Source: Amaricoccus macauensis (GTDB taxonomy: Bacteria; Pseudomonadota; Alphaproteobacteria; Rhodobacterales; Rhodobacteraceae). Taken from it: a stretch of DNA of 64,000 nt. A program made the position numbers and the translations under genes. A model generated the notes under the pieces. The model saw only the letters and a program-made list of their open reading frames with translations, had not been told where the DNA came from and did no database searches. The stretch covers positions 62,001-126,000 of the forward strand of contig NZ_JACHFM010000004.1 of the NCBI RefSeq assembly GCF_014201905.1, given 5' to 3'. Shown here piece by piece: positions 28,033 to 36,462 of the stretch. Position 1 is the first letter of the stretch. The number at the start of each line of letters is the position of its first letter.

Positions 28033-28344
28033 TCAGGCGGCCTTGGCGGCCTTCGAGTTCTTGATGATGCCGAGGATGTCGCTCTCCTTCATGATCAGGA
28101 GATCCTCGCCGTCGATCTTGACCTCGGTGCCCGACCACTTGCCGAACAGGATGCGGTCGCCGGCCTTGACGGTCATGGGGATCAGTTCGCCGGAGTCCTT
28201 GCGGGCGCCCTCGCCAACGGCGATGACTTCGCCCTCGGAGGGCTTTTCCTTGGCGGTGTCGGGGATGATGAGACCACCCTTGGTCTTCTCTTCGCCCTCG
28301 ATGCGGCGGACGACGACGCGGTCGTGCAGCGGCGTGAATTGCAT
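28033..28344 (-). CDS. groES: Co-chaperonin GroES (10 kDa)
   Basis: 103 residues. The seven-mer cap of GroEL. Family sequence: [22 protein letters not shown] (mobile loop) and [43 protein letters not shown] precedes the ATG. It has a short Ala/Lys-rich C-terminal extension (SKAAKAA). Confidence 0.97.
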   Translation of the reverse strand: MQFTPLHDRVVVRRIEGEEKTKGGLIIPDTAKEKPSEGEVIAVGEGARKDSGELIPMTVKAGDRILFGKWSGTEVKIDGEDLLIMKESDILGIIKNSKAAKAA

Positions 28345-28395
28345 GTGGATCGCTCCCTTGGTTCGCGTTCCTGCCGGGCGGCCCTTGTCACTGAT

Positions 28396-28422
28396 TTAGC
28401 ACTCGCCGCCCGTGAGTGCTAA
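28396..28422. promoter_or_regulatory. CIRCE element (HrcA operator)
   Basis: TTAGCACTC, nine bases, GAGTGCTAA: an exact match to the CIRCE consensus. It lies 52 bases upstream of the groES start, so groESL should be repressed by HrcA at normal temperature. Confidence 0.97.
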
Positions 28423-28432
28423 CACGCTGCAC

Positions 28433-28461
28433 GAGGTATGAAAGCGGCCCTCGCAAGTCAA
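28433..28461 (-). promoter_or_regulatory. Candidate groESL promoter
   Basis: On the minus strand TTGACT (28456-28461) is followed at about 17 bases by TACCTC, with CATACC overlapping. The CTTGAC part would also serve as a heat-shock sigma-32-type -35. The CIRCE element then overlaps the expected start of transcription. The -10 is weak, so the assignment is tentative. Confidence 0.45.
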
Positions 28462-28677
28462 GGGGGACGGGCGTGAAGAGTGACGAAGTTTCTGACCGGC
28501 ACTGCCCTGCCGGCAGCCCACGGGCTCCGGGTTCGGCCGCTCTGTCACGACCCGGCCGGGGCCGGCCACCGCTCCGATCGCCCGAGCACACGATGGCGCT
28601 TCTGGCGGACCGACCTCAACGGCAGCCGCCGGCCTCGCGCGCGGTGCCGTCGCCCGCCCCGGGGACCAGAGCCGGGC

Positions 28678-29580
28678 TCAGCCGTCGACGTACTTCCGCC
28701 AGTCGTGTTCCTCGCGAAAGCCCAGCATCTCGCGGATCTTCGTGTTCGAGAACAGCGCCTCATTCTCGCCGAGCGGGCGTGTGACCGGCACCCCGGGGAA
28801 GAACCGTTCGATGAGCTCTGCGGTCGGGATGTTCATGCCGTTGGTGTCGTTGCCCGCATTGAACACCTGGAAGCCGAGACCGTCGGTCGTGAGGCAGCGG
28901 TCAACGATCTGCCCGAGGTCGCGCGCGTCGATGTAGCAGAACGCATTCCGCCGCCGCACCTCCGGCGCCGCGAAATAGCCCGGGAACAGCGTGGCGTATT
29001 CGTGCGGCTCGATGACGTTGCCGATCCTGAGCGCGTAGATGTCGATGCCGGAGCGCCGCTGAAAGCTTCGCGCCGTCACCTCGTTCAGCACCTTGGAGAG
29101 CCCGTAGCTGTCCATCGGGTCGACGTCGTAGTCCTCGTCGAGCGGCAACGACTTCGGGTCGGCAACGCCATTCGCGAAGCAGATGCCGTAGGTCGTCTCG
29201 GACGAGGCGATCACCACCTTGCGGATCCCGAGCTTCACCGCCGCCTCGATGACGTTGTAGGTGCCGATCGTGTTCACCCGAAACGTCTCGTTGTCGGGGC
29301 GGATCAGGATGCGCGGGATCGCGGCGAAATGCACCACCGCGTCAAAGGCCGGCACGCCGGTGCCGGCATCGAGTTCGCCGAGATTGCCGTAGGAGGTGAG
29401 CACGTTGAACACCTGGCCGGAATCGGTGATGTCCGCCGCCAGATTGTCGACCCCCGGCACGTCGAGCGGCACCAGATCGACGTTCACCACCTTCCAGCCG
29501 GCCGCAACCAGATACGGCACCACGTGCCGCCCGGCCTTTCCCGATCCACCCGTGAACAACACTCGCTTGCCGGTCGCCAT
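28678..29580 (-). CDS. NAD-dependent epimerase/dehydratase (extended SDR)
   Basis: 300 residues, starting at an ATG with GGGAGGG seven bases upstream (another ATG two codons earlier touches that site). Rossmann motif VLFTGGSGKAGRHVVPYL, catalytic serine region VIASSETTYGI and YxxxK in YGLSK. It resembles UDP-glucose 4-epimerase-like or uronate dehydrogenase-like proteins; no sugar substrate can be assigned. It stands alone between groESL and tRNA-Arg, and the 255-base spacer downstream towards groES shows only the chaperonin promoter region. Confidence 0.78.
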   Translation of the reverse strand: MATGKRVLFTGGSGKAGRHVVPYLVAAGWKVVNVDLVPLDVPGVDNLAADITDSGQVFNVLTSYGNLGELDAGTGVPAFDAVVHFAAIPRILIRPDNETFRVNTIGTYNVIEAAVKLGIRKVVIASSETTYGICFANGVADPKSLPLDEDYDVDPMDSYGLSKVLNEVTARSFQRRSGIDIYALRIGNVIEPHEYATLFPGYFAAPEVRRRNAFCYIDARDLGQIVDRCLTTDGLGFQVFNAGNDTNGMNIPTAELIERFFPGVPVTRPLGENEALFSNTKIREMLGFREEHDWRKYVDG

Positions 29581-29717
29581 GCCCATCCCTCCCGATGCAA
29601 CTCTTCTCAATCTGGATGGCCGAGATCCGCGCTACCGTCCAGCCGGTGTCCGACTGCAAAGAAACCTTCGCAGAAGGCTTGCAATCCCCCCACGGCCATC
29701 GTATTTCCGCCGCCGAC

Positions 29718-29794
29718 GGATTGGTAGCTCAGTTGGATAGAGCACTTGACTACGAATCAAGGGGTCGGGGGTTCGAATCCTCCCCAGTCCGCCA
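29718..29794 (+). tRNA. tRNA-Arg (anticodon ACG)
   Basis: A full cloverleaf of 77 nt: acceptor GGATTGG/CCAGTCC with one G-T pair, D-arm GCTC, anticodon stem CTTGA/TCAAG with loop CTACGAA (anticodon ACG, positions 34-36), T-arm GGGGG/CCTCC with loop TTCGAAT, discriminator G and an encoded CCA. Reads codon CGU and, after A34 deamination, CGC/CGA. Its 3' side borders an accessory block, and tRNA genes are frequent integration sites. Confidence 0.97.
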
Positions 29795-30506
29795 CTTTCC
29801 CCTTCAAGCATTTGATTCAGCTCTGATTTCTTCGGGGCGCGTCTCTCAGACCGCCGTAAAACCTGCCAATTGGCAAGCGGTGATCGGCGTGACGATTCAC
29901 CGCACTAACTAATCGGCCGCCTCATGTCGTCAGGCGCTCCGCCGAGCCTCGGCCCGCTGTCTCATTCGTCCGTCGCAACTTCGGACCCGAGTCAGGTTGC
30001 CCCGGGTGAAACATGCGCGAGGTGCCATCCACCTTGCTCCAAGCCGTGAGCGCCTGCGCCTTGATGAGAACGCCCTCCATCGTTCTCGCCTCGGCTTCCA
30101 TGATCTTCGTCAGGATATCGCCGAGCGCCGTCGCTTTCGCGCTCGCATCCCGCCAAACGGCCCGCAGGCTTCGCGCGATCCGCCGGGCCGGTGAGCTGCT
30201 GAAGCAGATCGATGGGCGCGCAGGGATGCGTGCTCTGTTTGGCTGGCAGACCGGAGCGCACACTCATGCCAGCGAAGACGGCGTTCCGTTAACACGTTAC
30301 CGATCTCGGGCGGCCTGGGTTGACGAGATGTGACCCTATGATCCGCCCTTGGGCAGACGCGAGCCTCGACATCGCGCCGGGCACGAGCACCTCGCGCCGC
30401 CCGTGATGGATGGGCTCAGCCGACCCGTCTCGGAAGAAAACTCGCCTCCCGCCTTGTGCAACTCACCTTTTGCGCGAACGTTAGGTCTCTGTTTGGGGAG
30501 GGGGCC
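29795..30506. other. Spacer between tRNA-Arg and the RTX gene
   Basis: About 710 bases with lower GC than the surroundings. It contains only a doubtful minus-strand fragment (29922-30263). I see no integrase, insertion sequence or second copy of the tRNA 3' end. Confidence 0.5.
29922..30263 (-). pseudogene. Possible remnant of a small hypothetical protein
   Basis: A 113-codon minus-strand frame. The middle (ATALGDILTKIMEAEART then MEGVLIKAQALTAWSKV) has the look of a helical segment found in short hypothetical proteins carried by alphaproteobacterial accessory regions. The flanking parts look random, rich in Arg, Ser and Pro. No good ribosome-binding site is seen. I read it as a decayed fragment rather than a working gene; it could also be chance. 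Confidence 0.3.
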
Positions 30507-31847
30507 ATGAAGACAACCATCATCACAGAGTCGGTCATCAACGACGGCGAAGACCCTATCTTCACGTTTACCGAGGACGATGAACGGCTCGTCGTCAACC
30601 GGGGTGTCACGTTGTCCAACGGTGCGGACTTCGTCATATCCGCCTATGAGAGCAGCCTGAGCAACCTGCAGGCAGTGATCAACGGCACGGTGCAGGCTAC
30701 CTACGGGGCTTGGTCTCCGGTTATGGCCTATCCGTCGGCGATGCATCTGACTGTCGGAAAAAGCGGCAAGCTCCTGGGGGGGCTGATCGGCTTCGAAGCG
30801 ACCGGGGACAGCAGCCTCGTGAACAACGGGCTGCTGCATGCCACCATTGGCGCCTCGCTCGGCTACCCGAGCGAAGAAACGAAGAGCCTGGTCGTCAACA
30901 ACGGCACGATCTTCGGCGACTCGACGGGCCTCAGCCTTTCGGGCAAGGAGGCGACCGTCGTCAACCAGGGGCTTATCAAGGCCGAAAGCAGTTGGGAAAG
31001 CTGGACCACTGCTATCCAGGTCTCTTCGATATCGACCACCGTGGTGAATGACGGATCAATCGTCGCGGACAATCCCAAGTCGGTCGGGATCAAGGCCTAT
31101 GGCAACACGGATCCCCTGCCCGCTCAGACCCTCCTGGTCGAGAACAGCGGCACCGTGACCTCGCTGGATCGCTTCGGGATCCAGGTGAATAACGGGGTGG
31201 TGAGCACCATAGTGAACAGCGGCACGATCTCCGGTGGCAAGGAGTCGATACATCTGTCGTATGGCGCCGACACGGTCACGAACGACGGCTCTCTGGTCGG
31301 AGCAGCCACGCTCGGCGCGGGCAACGACATCTACCATGGCGAGAACGGTCAGGTCTCCGGGCCGGTCATGGGTGGAGGTGGAGCTGACCTCCTGGTAGGC
31401 GGCGCCAAGGCTGACGTTTTCGCCGCCGGCGTCGGCAGCGACACGCTGATGGGCGGTGGCGGCAACGACACCCTGACCGGAGCAGGCGGCGCCGATGTGA
31501 TCTCCGGCGGTGCCGGGGCCGATGTCTTTCGCTTCGCCGCGGCCAGCGATGCGATCGGCGACCGGATCGTCACCACCGGCAGCGTCGCCGCCTTTCAGGG
31601 CGTTGGCGTTACCGGAGGCGATCGTATCGATCTCTCGCTGATCGACGCCAACCCCGACGTTGCCGGTCAGCAGCATTTCAACTTCGGCACCTCCCGTGGC
31701 GTCGGTGATCTCTGGTCGGTAGACGTGGGAGACGTCACCCACATTCGCGGCAACATCGGTGCCGGAATGCCGAAGTTCGACCTCGCGATCCACGACGGTG
31801 CCGGGGTGCATGCGAGCGACTATGCGGCGATCGACTTCATCCTCTGA
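30507..31847 (+). CDS. Secreted beta-helix protein with RTX calcium-binding repeats
   Basis: 446 residues, no N-terminal signal peptide, as expected for type I secretion. Residues about 100-265 hold seven spaced units with the core V-x-N-x-G (LVNNG at 104, VVNNG at 129, VVNQG, VVNDG, VENSG, IVNSG, VTNDG), which suggests a right-handed beta-helix. Residues about 270-345 hold nonapeptide-type RTX repeats (GAGNDIYHG, GGGADLLVGG, GVGSDTLMGG, GGGNDTLTG, GAGADVF), followed by a serralysin-like C-terminal domain (RIDLSLIDANPDVAGQQHF) with the hydrophobic end typical of the secretion signal (DYAAIDFIL). Strong RBS GGGGAGGGG. No HlyB/HlyD genes are nearby. It may be an adhesin or polysaccharide-binding protein. 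Confidence 0.78.
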   Translation: MKTTIITESVINDGEDPIFTFTEDDERLVVNRGVTLSNGADFVISAYESSLSNLQAVINGTVQATYGAWSPVMAYPSAMHLTVGKSGKLLGGLIGFEATGDSSLVNNGLLHATIGASLGYPSEETKSLVVNNGTIFGDSTGLSLSGKEATVVNQGLIKAESSWESWTTAIQVSSISTTVVNDGSIVADNPKSVGIKAYGNTDPLPAQTLLVENSGTVTSLDRFGIQVNNGVVSTIVNSGTISGGKESIHLSYGADTVTNDGSLVGAATLGAGNDIYHGENGQVSGPVMGGGGADLLVGGAKADVFAAGVGSDTLMGGGGNDTLTGAGGADVISGGAGADVFRFAAASDAIGDRIVTTGSVAAFQGVGVTGGDRIDLSLIDANPDVAGQQHFNFGTSRGVGDLWSVDVGDVTHIRGNIGAGMPKFDLAIHDGAGVHASDYAAIDFIL

Positions 31848-32261
31848 TACCTCCCGCCGCTTGAAGGAGGATGCGGTTCGCCATCAGCGTGGGCCGACGG
31901 TGACGCCTGCTTAGGGCATGCCGCGAACATACCTGGCGCACCGAGCCGGTTCTTTGTCCTCTCCTTGGGCAATCGCAGCCCTCTGGACTGGGACCAAGGA
32001 CCGGCCTGCAACCCAGCACTTCCTGAACCTGACGGCCGAACAACCCGCTTCTCGCGAGTAGCCGTTCCCGGCTCCGGCCCTTCTCCACCTGGGAGATCAC
32101 CAATGGGCGGCCGCAAGCGCCGCCTTTCTCGCGGCGCGGGTCGCACGCCTGATCCGCAGGTGCATGTTCTGCCCGCCCGCGATGGCAACGGCAGGCTCCC
32201 CTGACTGCACGAGCGCCTTGACGGAAGCTTGCCGGCGGCAGCCTCCGGGTGTCGGCGGACG
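31848..32261. other. Intergenic region without a convincing gene
   Basis: 414 bases between the convergent RTX and lacI-type genes. Several frames are open but show no protein character. A short CCTCC/GGAGG inverted repeat lies right after the RTX stop and could act as a weak terminator. Confidence 0.5.
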
Positions 32262-33359
32262 CTACGCGCGCGGTAAGAGAAGGTCGGATGGCAATCCCTC
32301 GCGGCGATCTTCCCGCGGCCCGGACGCCGTCGCGCAGCTTGAGGACCGGACAACCAGTGTGACCGGCAAACGCTGGAGCTCCGGCGGCCGCCCGGGGCCC
32401 TCGATCGCCCCCAGCAGCATATCCGCCGCAGCCTTTCCCATTTCATGTTGCGGAACGCGGATGGTGGTCAGCGCCGGGTCCACGAGATCGATGAAGGGCA
32501 TGTCGTTGAAACCGGTCAACGATACCTCACCCGGGCAGCCGATGCCTCTTTCGCGCATGTATTCAAGCGCCCCGAGCGCCAGCAGGTCGTTGCCGGCCGC
32601 GATTGCCGTTGTGTCTGGCCAGCATGCGAAAATCTGCCTCGCGGCACTGGCGCCCGCGGACCGGGCGTAGCTGTCGGCCGAAACGATCCGTGTCGCGCCG
32701 AGGCCGGCAGACACCATGGCGTCCTGAAATCCCTGCCGACGGAGACAGCCGGTCGAGACCGCCTCGGGGCCGCCGATATGCGCGATGCGGCGATGCCCAA
32801 GCTCCGCCAGATGCGCGATTGCAAGGCCCATTCCGCGGTGGTCGTCGGCGACCACCGAGGACGCGCGAAGGGTGTCCTCGGCACGGTTCACCAGCACAGT
32901 CGGCACCTTCAGGCCCAGGCAGAAGCTGACCGTCGGGTCGTTGCGCATTGCGGTCGCCAGGATCAGGCCGTCAACGCGGCGCCCGACCAACGCGTCGACG
33001 ATCTCGGCCTGCTTGCCGAGAGGCACCCCGGCGTCGGCGACCAGCATCGAATAGGAGCGCCCGGTCAGCGCCGCCGACACCCCGTCGAGGATCGTCGAGA
33101 AAACCGGGTTCGCCAGATCGGGCACGATCACTCCGACGAGCCGGGATTTTCCCGTCCGCAGCGAGGCCGCGATGATGTCGCGGCGATAACCCTGCCGCTC
33201 CGCCTCTTCCGTGACGCGCTTCACGACGTCGGGCGTGATTCGATGGCGCTCCTCGGCGTTCAGCGCACGCGCCACCGTCGAGCGATGAACGCCGAGCGCA
33301 TCCGCGATGGTCTGCAGCGTTGCGGCCTTTGGGCGCGGCTTTTCGTCCATGAGGGTCAT
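32262..33359 (-). CDS. LacI-family transcriptional regulator of the catabolic operon
   Basis: 365 residues: LacI helix-turn-helix ATLQTIADALGVHRSTVARALN followed by the hinge region GYRRDIIAASLRTGKSRLVGVIVPD and a periplasmic-binding-fold effector domain with LTGFNDMPFIDLVDPALTTIR. The ATG at 33359 is used; the longer frame covers the operator region. It is divergent from the dioxygenase operon with two palindromic sites between, so it very likely represses that operon and itself, with an aromatic compound or pathway intermediate as inducer. Some LacI proteins of this branch are related to those controlling protocatechuate-type or sugar pathways; effector unknown. Confidence 0.88.
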   Translation of the reverse strand: MTLMDEKPRPKAATLQTIADALGVHRSTVARALNAEERHRITPDVVKRVTEEAERQGYRRDIIAASLRTGKSRLVGVIVPDLANPVFSTILDGVSAALTGRSYSMLVADAGVPLGKQAEIVDALVGRRVDGLILATAMRNDPTVSFCLGLKVPTVLVNRAEDTLRASSVVADDHRGMGLAIAHLAELGHRRIAHIGGPEAVSTGCLRRQGFQDAMVSAGLGATRIVSADSYARSAGASAARQIFACWPDTTAIAAGNDLLALGALEYMRERGIGCPGEVSLTGFNDMPFIDLVDPALTTIRVPQHEMGKAAADMLLGAIEGPGRPPELQRLPVTLVVRSSSCATASGPREDRREGLPSDLLLPRA

Positions 33360-33454
33360 CTTGTTGTTTCGGCTTCGGTTTCGGGCGTGTCGTCCCTGCG
33401 TGGGGGACCCGTATTGGCCGTCCAGTATGTCCCGATAACATGAATCGTTGACAG

Positions 33455-33472
33455 CATGCAATCGATCGCACT
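33455..33472. promoter_or_regulatory. Second LacI-type operator (imperfect)
   Basis: Matches 15 of 18 positions of the perfect palindrome at 33479-33496, with the same ATCGAT core. Its centre is 24 bp from the centre of the perfect site. Confidence 0.75.
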
Positions 33473-33478
33473 ATGTTG

Positions 33479-33496
33479 CGTGCAATCGATTGCACG
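33479..33496. promoter_or_regulatory. LacI-type operator (perfect 18-bp palindrome)
   Basis: CGTGCAATCGATTGCACG is its own reverse complement and has the central CG usual for LacI-family operators. It lies 90 bases upstream of the dioxygenase start and 120 from the regulator start. Confidence 0.85.
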
Positions 33497-33586
33497 AGCT
33501 TCGAACGACACCCAGCGCCAAGCCAGACGCGGGATCCACGGGAGGAGGCAGAGGCAGACGCCCCCGCCGGAAGAGGAGGACAAGAC

Positions 33587-34501
33587 ATGACAGCCACGGA
33601 AGCAGAGCTACCCAAGATCGTCGAAAGCCAGGCCACCCTGACCGGCATCGTGCTGCGGGCCATGGCGAACACCAACAACCCGCGCCTTCAGGAGATCATG
33701 CGCTCTCTCGTGACGCACCTGCATGATTTTGCTCGGGAAGTTCGCTTGAGCGAACGCGAGTTCGACATCGGAATCGACTATCTGAACCGCGTCGGGCAGG
33801 CGACGAACGATACTCATAACGAGGGCATCCTGATTTCGGATGCACTCGGGTTCTCGACCCTGATCTGCCTCTTGAACAACGGCGATGACGGCGCGACCGA
33901 AACGGATGCCGCTCTGCTCGGCCCGTTCTGGCGGATGCACTCGCCCCGCACCGAGAACGGCGGATCGATCGTGCGCTGCACGACACCTGGACCCGCACTT
34001 TTCGCCGAGATCGCCGTCGTCGACGAGGCGGGTCAGCCGATCGAGGGCGTGGATGTCGATGTCTGGCAGGCCTCGACCGTCGGCCTCTACGAGAATCAGG
34101 ACGCGGATCAGGCCGACATGAACCTGCGCGGCAAGTTCACGACCGGCGCGGACGGCAAGGTGACGTTCCGCTCGGTCAAGCCGGCCGGCTACCCGGTGCC
34201 GACGGATGGCCCGACCGGTGATCTTCTGCGTGCGCAGAACCGCCATCCCTATCGCCCGGCCCATGTGCATCTGCTGGGCTTCAAGGAAGGCTACAAGACG
34301 CTGATCACCCAGATCTTCGTCGACAAGGACAGCAACCTGGAAAGCGACGTCGTCTTCGGGGTGACCCGATCGCTCGTCGGAAATTTCCAGGAGGGTCAGG
34401 GGCCCGCGCCCGATGGCACGGATGGTCCGTGGTACCGGCTGGAGCACCGGCTGGTGATGAAGCCGGGCAAGGCGGAGCTGCCCGTGCCGCCGATCAAGTG
34501 A
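33587..34501 (+). CDS. Intradiol ring-cleavage dioxygenase (hydroxyquinol/catechol 1,2-dioxygenase type)
   Basis: 304 residues; non-haem Fe(III) enzyme that opens a 1,2-dihydroxy ring between the hydroxyls. The N-terminal dimerisation helix (RLQEIMRSLVTHLHDFAREVRLSEREF; LNRVGQATNDTHNEGILISDALGFS) is characteristic of the hydroxyquinol subgroup. Iron ligands fit Tyr in VGLYENQDAD, Tyr in PAGYPVPTDGP and the His pair in RPAHVHLLGF. RBS AGAGGAGG precedes the ATG; the frame opens upstream inside the operator but that part is not coding. First gene of the LacI-controlled operon. Catechol and substituted hydroxyquinols remain possible substrates. Confidence 0.88.
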   Translation: MTATEAELPKIVESQATLTGIVLRAMANTNNPRLQEIMRSLVTHLHDFAREVRLSEREFDIGIDYLNRVGQATNDTHNEGILISDALGFSTLICLLNNGDDGATETDAALLGPFWRMHSPRTENGGSIVRCTTPGPALFAEIAVVDEAGQPIEGVDVDVWQASTVGLYENQDADQADMNLRGKFTTGADGKVTFRSVKPAGYPVPTDGPTGDLLRAQNRHPYRPAHVHLLGFKEGYKTLITQIFVDKDSNLESDVVFGVTRSLVGNFQEGQGPAPDGTDGPWYRLEHRLVMKPGKAELPVPPIK

Positions 34502-34544
34502 TGCCCCGCATGGGCCACGACAACAATCATTCCGGGAGGAAATC

Positions 34545-35540
34545 ATGAACAACCTGATCAAATCGACTGTTGCCGCCCTGGCACTCACCATCGGAACCGG
34601 CGTTGCCGCCTCCGCCGACGACGTGACGATCGGCACCGGCTACGGCATCGGCTTCCTGCCACTGCACATCCTCGACGCCAAGGATCTGATCGAGGCCCGC
34701 GCCAAGGAGGCGGGGATCGACCTGACCCCGACCTATCAGCGCATTTCCGGCTCTGCCGCGATGCAGGATGCGGTCATCTCGGGCTCGGTCGATCTTGGCG
34801 CGTACGGCATTCCGGCAATCCTGATCGGCTGGGACAAGACGCGCGGCAAGATCGTCGGAGTGGCAGGCGTCAACGCAAGTCCGCTGACGCTGCTGTCCAA
34901 TCGCGAAGGCGTCACCGACCTGAAGGGGTTTGCCGCGACGGACCGCATCGCCATGCCTTCGCTGGTTTCACCGCAGATGTATGCGCTGCAGAAGGAATCC
35001 GAGGCGGAATTCGGAGAGGGCCAGCAGGACAAGCTGCGCGAGCAGGTCGTCGCGCTGCCGCACCCCGAGGCGCTGAACGCCATCACGGCCGGCGCGACCG
35101 AGGTGAACAGCTACTTCTCCGCGCCTCCGTTCACGCAGATCGCGCTGAAAAGCCCCAACGTGCATGCGGTGACCGATTCCGAGAAGATCTTCGGCGGCAA
35201 GTCGACCTTCCTCGCGCTGGCCAGCACCTCGGCCTATCTCGAGGATAACCCCGATGTCCCGGCGATCATCGTTGCCGCCCTCGATGACGCGGCCAAGCTG
35301 ATCCGCGAGAACCCGGAGGAGGCAGCGGACATATACCTGGCGGCAGAACCGTCCAAGGTCATGACGAAAGAGGACCTAGTCGCCTTCCTGCGCGAGAATC
35401 CCGACGATTTCGGCCCCGAGGTCCACGGCGTTCAGGCCTATAGCGATTTCATGGGCCGCCATGGCGGCCTCGGCAAGACGCCGGCCAACTGGCAGGAGGT
35501 CTTTACCTCTGCCGTGCTGAACGGTCGCGAAGGGTCCTGA
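34545..35540 (+). CDS. ABC transporter substrate-binding protein (NMT1/TauA-like)
   Basis: 331 residues with a signal peptide (STVAALALTIGTGVAASADD). Mature part begins VTIGTGYGIGFLPLHILDAKDLIE, typical of NMT1/SsuA-like proteins, and has DAVISGSVDLGAYGIPAILIGWD. RBS GGGAGG before the ATG. It is followed by its ATPase and permease genes and preceded by the dioxygenase, so the ligand is probably an aromatic or aryl acid handled by the operon. The ligand itself is unknown. Confidence 0.87.
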   Translation: MNNLIKSTVAALALTIGTGVAASADDVTIGTGYGIGFLPLHILDAKDLIEARAKEAGIDLTPTYQRISGSAAMQDAVISGSVDLGAYGIPAILIGWDKTRGKIVGVAGVNASPLTLLSNREGVTDLKGFAATDRIAMPSLVSPQMYALQKESEAEFGEGQQDKLREQVVALPHPEALNAITAGATEVNSYFSAPPFTQIALKSPNVHAVTDSEKIFGGKSTFLALASTSAYLEDNPDVPAIIVAALDDAAKLIRENPEEAADIYLAAEPSKVMTKEDLVAFLRENPDDFGPEVHGVQAYSDFMGRHGGLGKTPANWQEVFTSAVLNGREGS

Positions 35541-35617
35541 CCCCTCCCCGCGCCTGAATCCCTGCAAGACCGATCCACGTCACCCACCGGAACAAGCATT
35601 CACCGGGAGGAGAACCC

Positions 35618-36451
35618 ATGTCTTCTCAAGAGACAAATCGACTGGACCGCCGCACCGCTTCACGGCCTGCCCAGGATGCCGAGCCGAGTGCGCTGCTGAA
35701 CATCAACGGCGTGACTCTGCAGTACAAGACCCCCGACCATCTCGTGACCGCGACGTATCGCGTCAGTTTCAACATCGAGACCGGCGACAGGTTCGTCCTG
35801 CTCGGGCCCTCGGGCTGCGGCAAGTCGACGTTGCTGAAATCCATCGCGGGCTTCATGCCGCCGGTCGAAGGCGACATCGCGCTGAAAGGCCGCAAGGTCA
35901 AACGCCCCGGACCTGATCGCGCCATGGTCTTTCAGGAATTCGACCAGCTTCTGCCCTGGAAGACCGTGCGCGAGAACGTGGCCTTTCCGCTGAAGATCAA
36001 CGGCATCCCGAATGACGAGGCTGACAGGCGCGCGGCCGAGATGATCCAGAAGGTCAATCTGGCCAAGTTCCTCGACGTCTTTCCGCACATGCTCTCGGGC
36101 GGGATGAAACAGCGCGTGGCCATTGCCCGTGCCATGGCGATGCGCCCCGATGTCCTGCTGATGGATGAGCCCTATGCGGCGCTCGACGCGCTGACCCGGC
36201 GCAAGATGCAGGATGAGCTTCTGACCCTGTGGGAGGAGCTCCGCTTCACCCTCGTGTTTGTCACTCACTCGATCGAAGAGGCGGTCCTGCTCGGCACCCG
36301 CATCCTGGTCCTGTCGCCGCATCCCGGTCAGGTCCGCGCCGAGATCAACACGCATCAGTTCCACAGCAGCAATGCTGACAGCCCCGAATTCGCGGCAACC
36401 TGCGCGCGTATCCGCGGGATGCTGTTCGGCGACGCCGCCACTGCGCACTGA
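35618..36451 (+). CDS. ABC transporter ATP-binding protein (SsuB/TauB-like)
   Basis: 277 residues with Walker [13 protein letters not shown]-loop MVFQEFDQLLPWKT, signature LSGGMKQRVAIARAMA and Walker B VLLMDEPYAALDALTR, all intact. The FDQLLPWKT Q-loop region is typical of nitrate/sulfonate/NMT1 importers. RBS GGGAGGAG upstream. It powers the transporter made by the flanking binding-protein and permease genes. Its N-terminal 30 residues are a non-conserved extension. Confidence 0.92.
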   Translation: MSSQETNRLDRRTASRPAQDAEPSALLNINGVTLQYKTPDHLVTATYRVSFNIETGDRFVLLGPSGCGKSTLLKSIAGFMPPVEGDIALKGRKVKRPGPDRAMVFQEFDQLLPWKTVRENVAFPLKINGIPNDEADRRAAEMIQKVNLAKFLDVFPHMLSGGMKQRVAIARAMAMRPDVLLMDEPYAALDALTRRKMQDELLTLWEELRFTLVFVTHSIEEAVLLGTRILVLSPHPGQVRAEINTHQFHSSNADSPEFAATCARIRGMLFGDAATAH

Positions 36452-36462
36452 AGGAGGGGAAC

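Noticed and set aside
31820..32446. Leftward 208-codon frame in the RTX/lacI spacer
   Set aside because: Arg/Ser/Pro/Gly-rich and partly antisense to coding sequence; no ribosome-binding site or motif.
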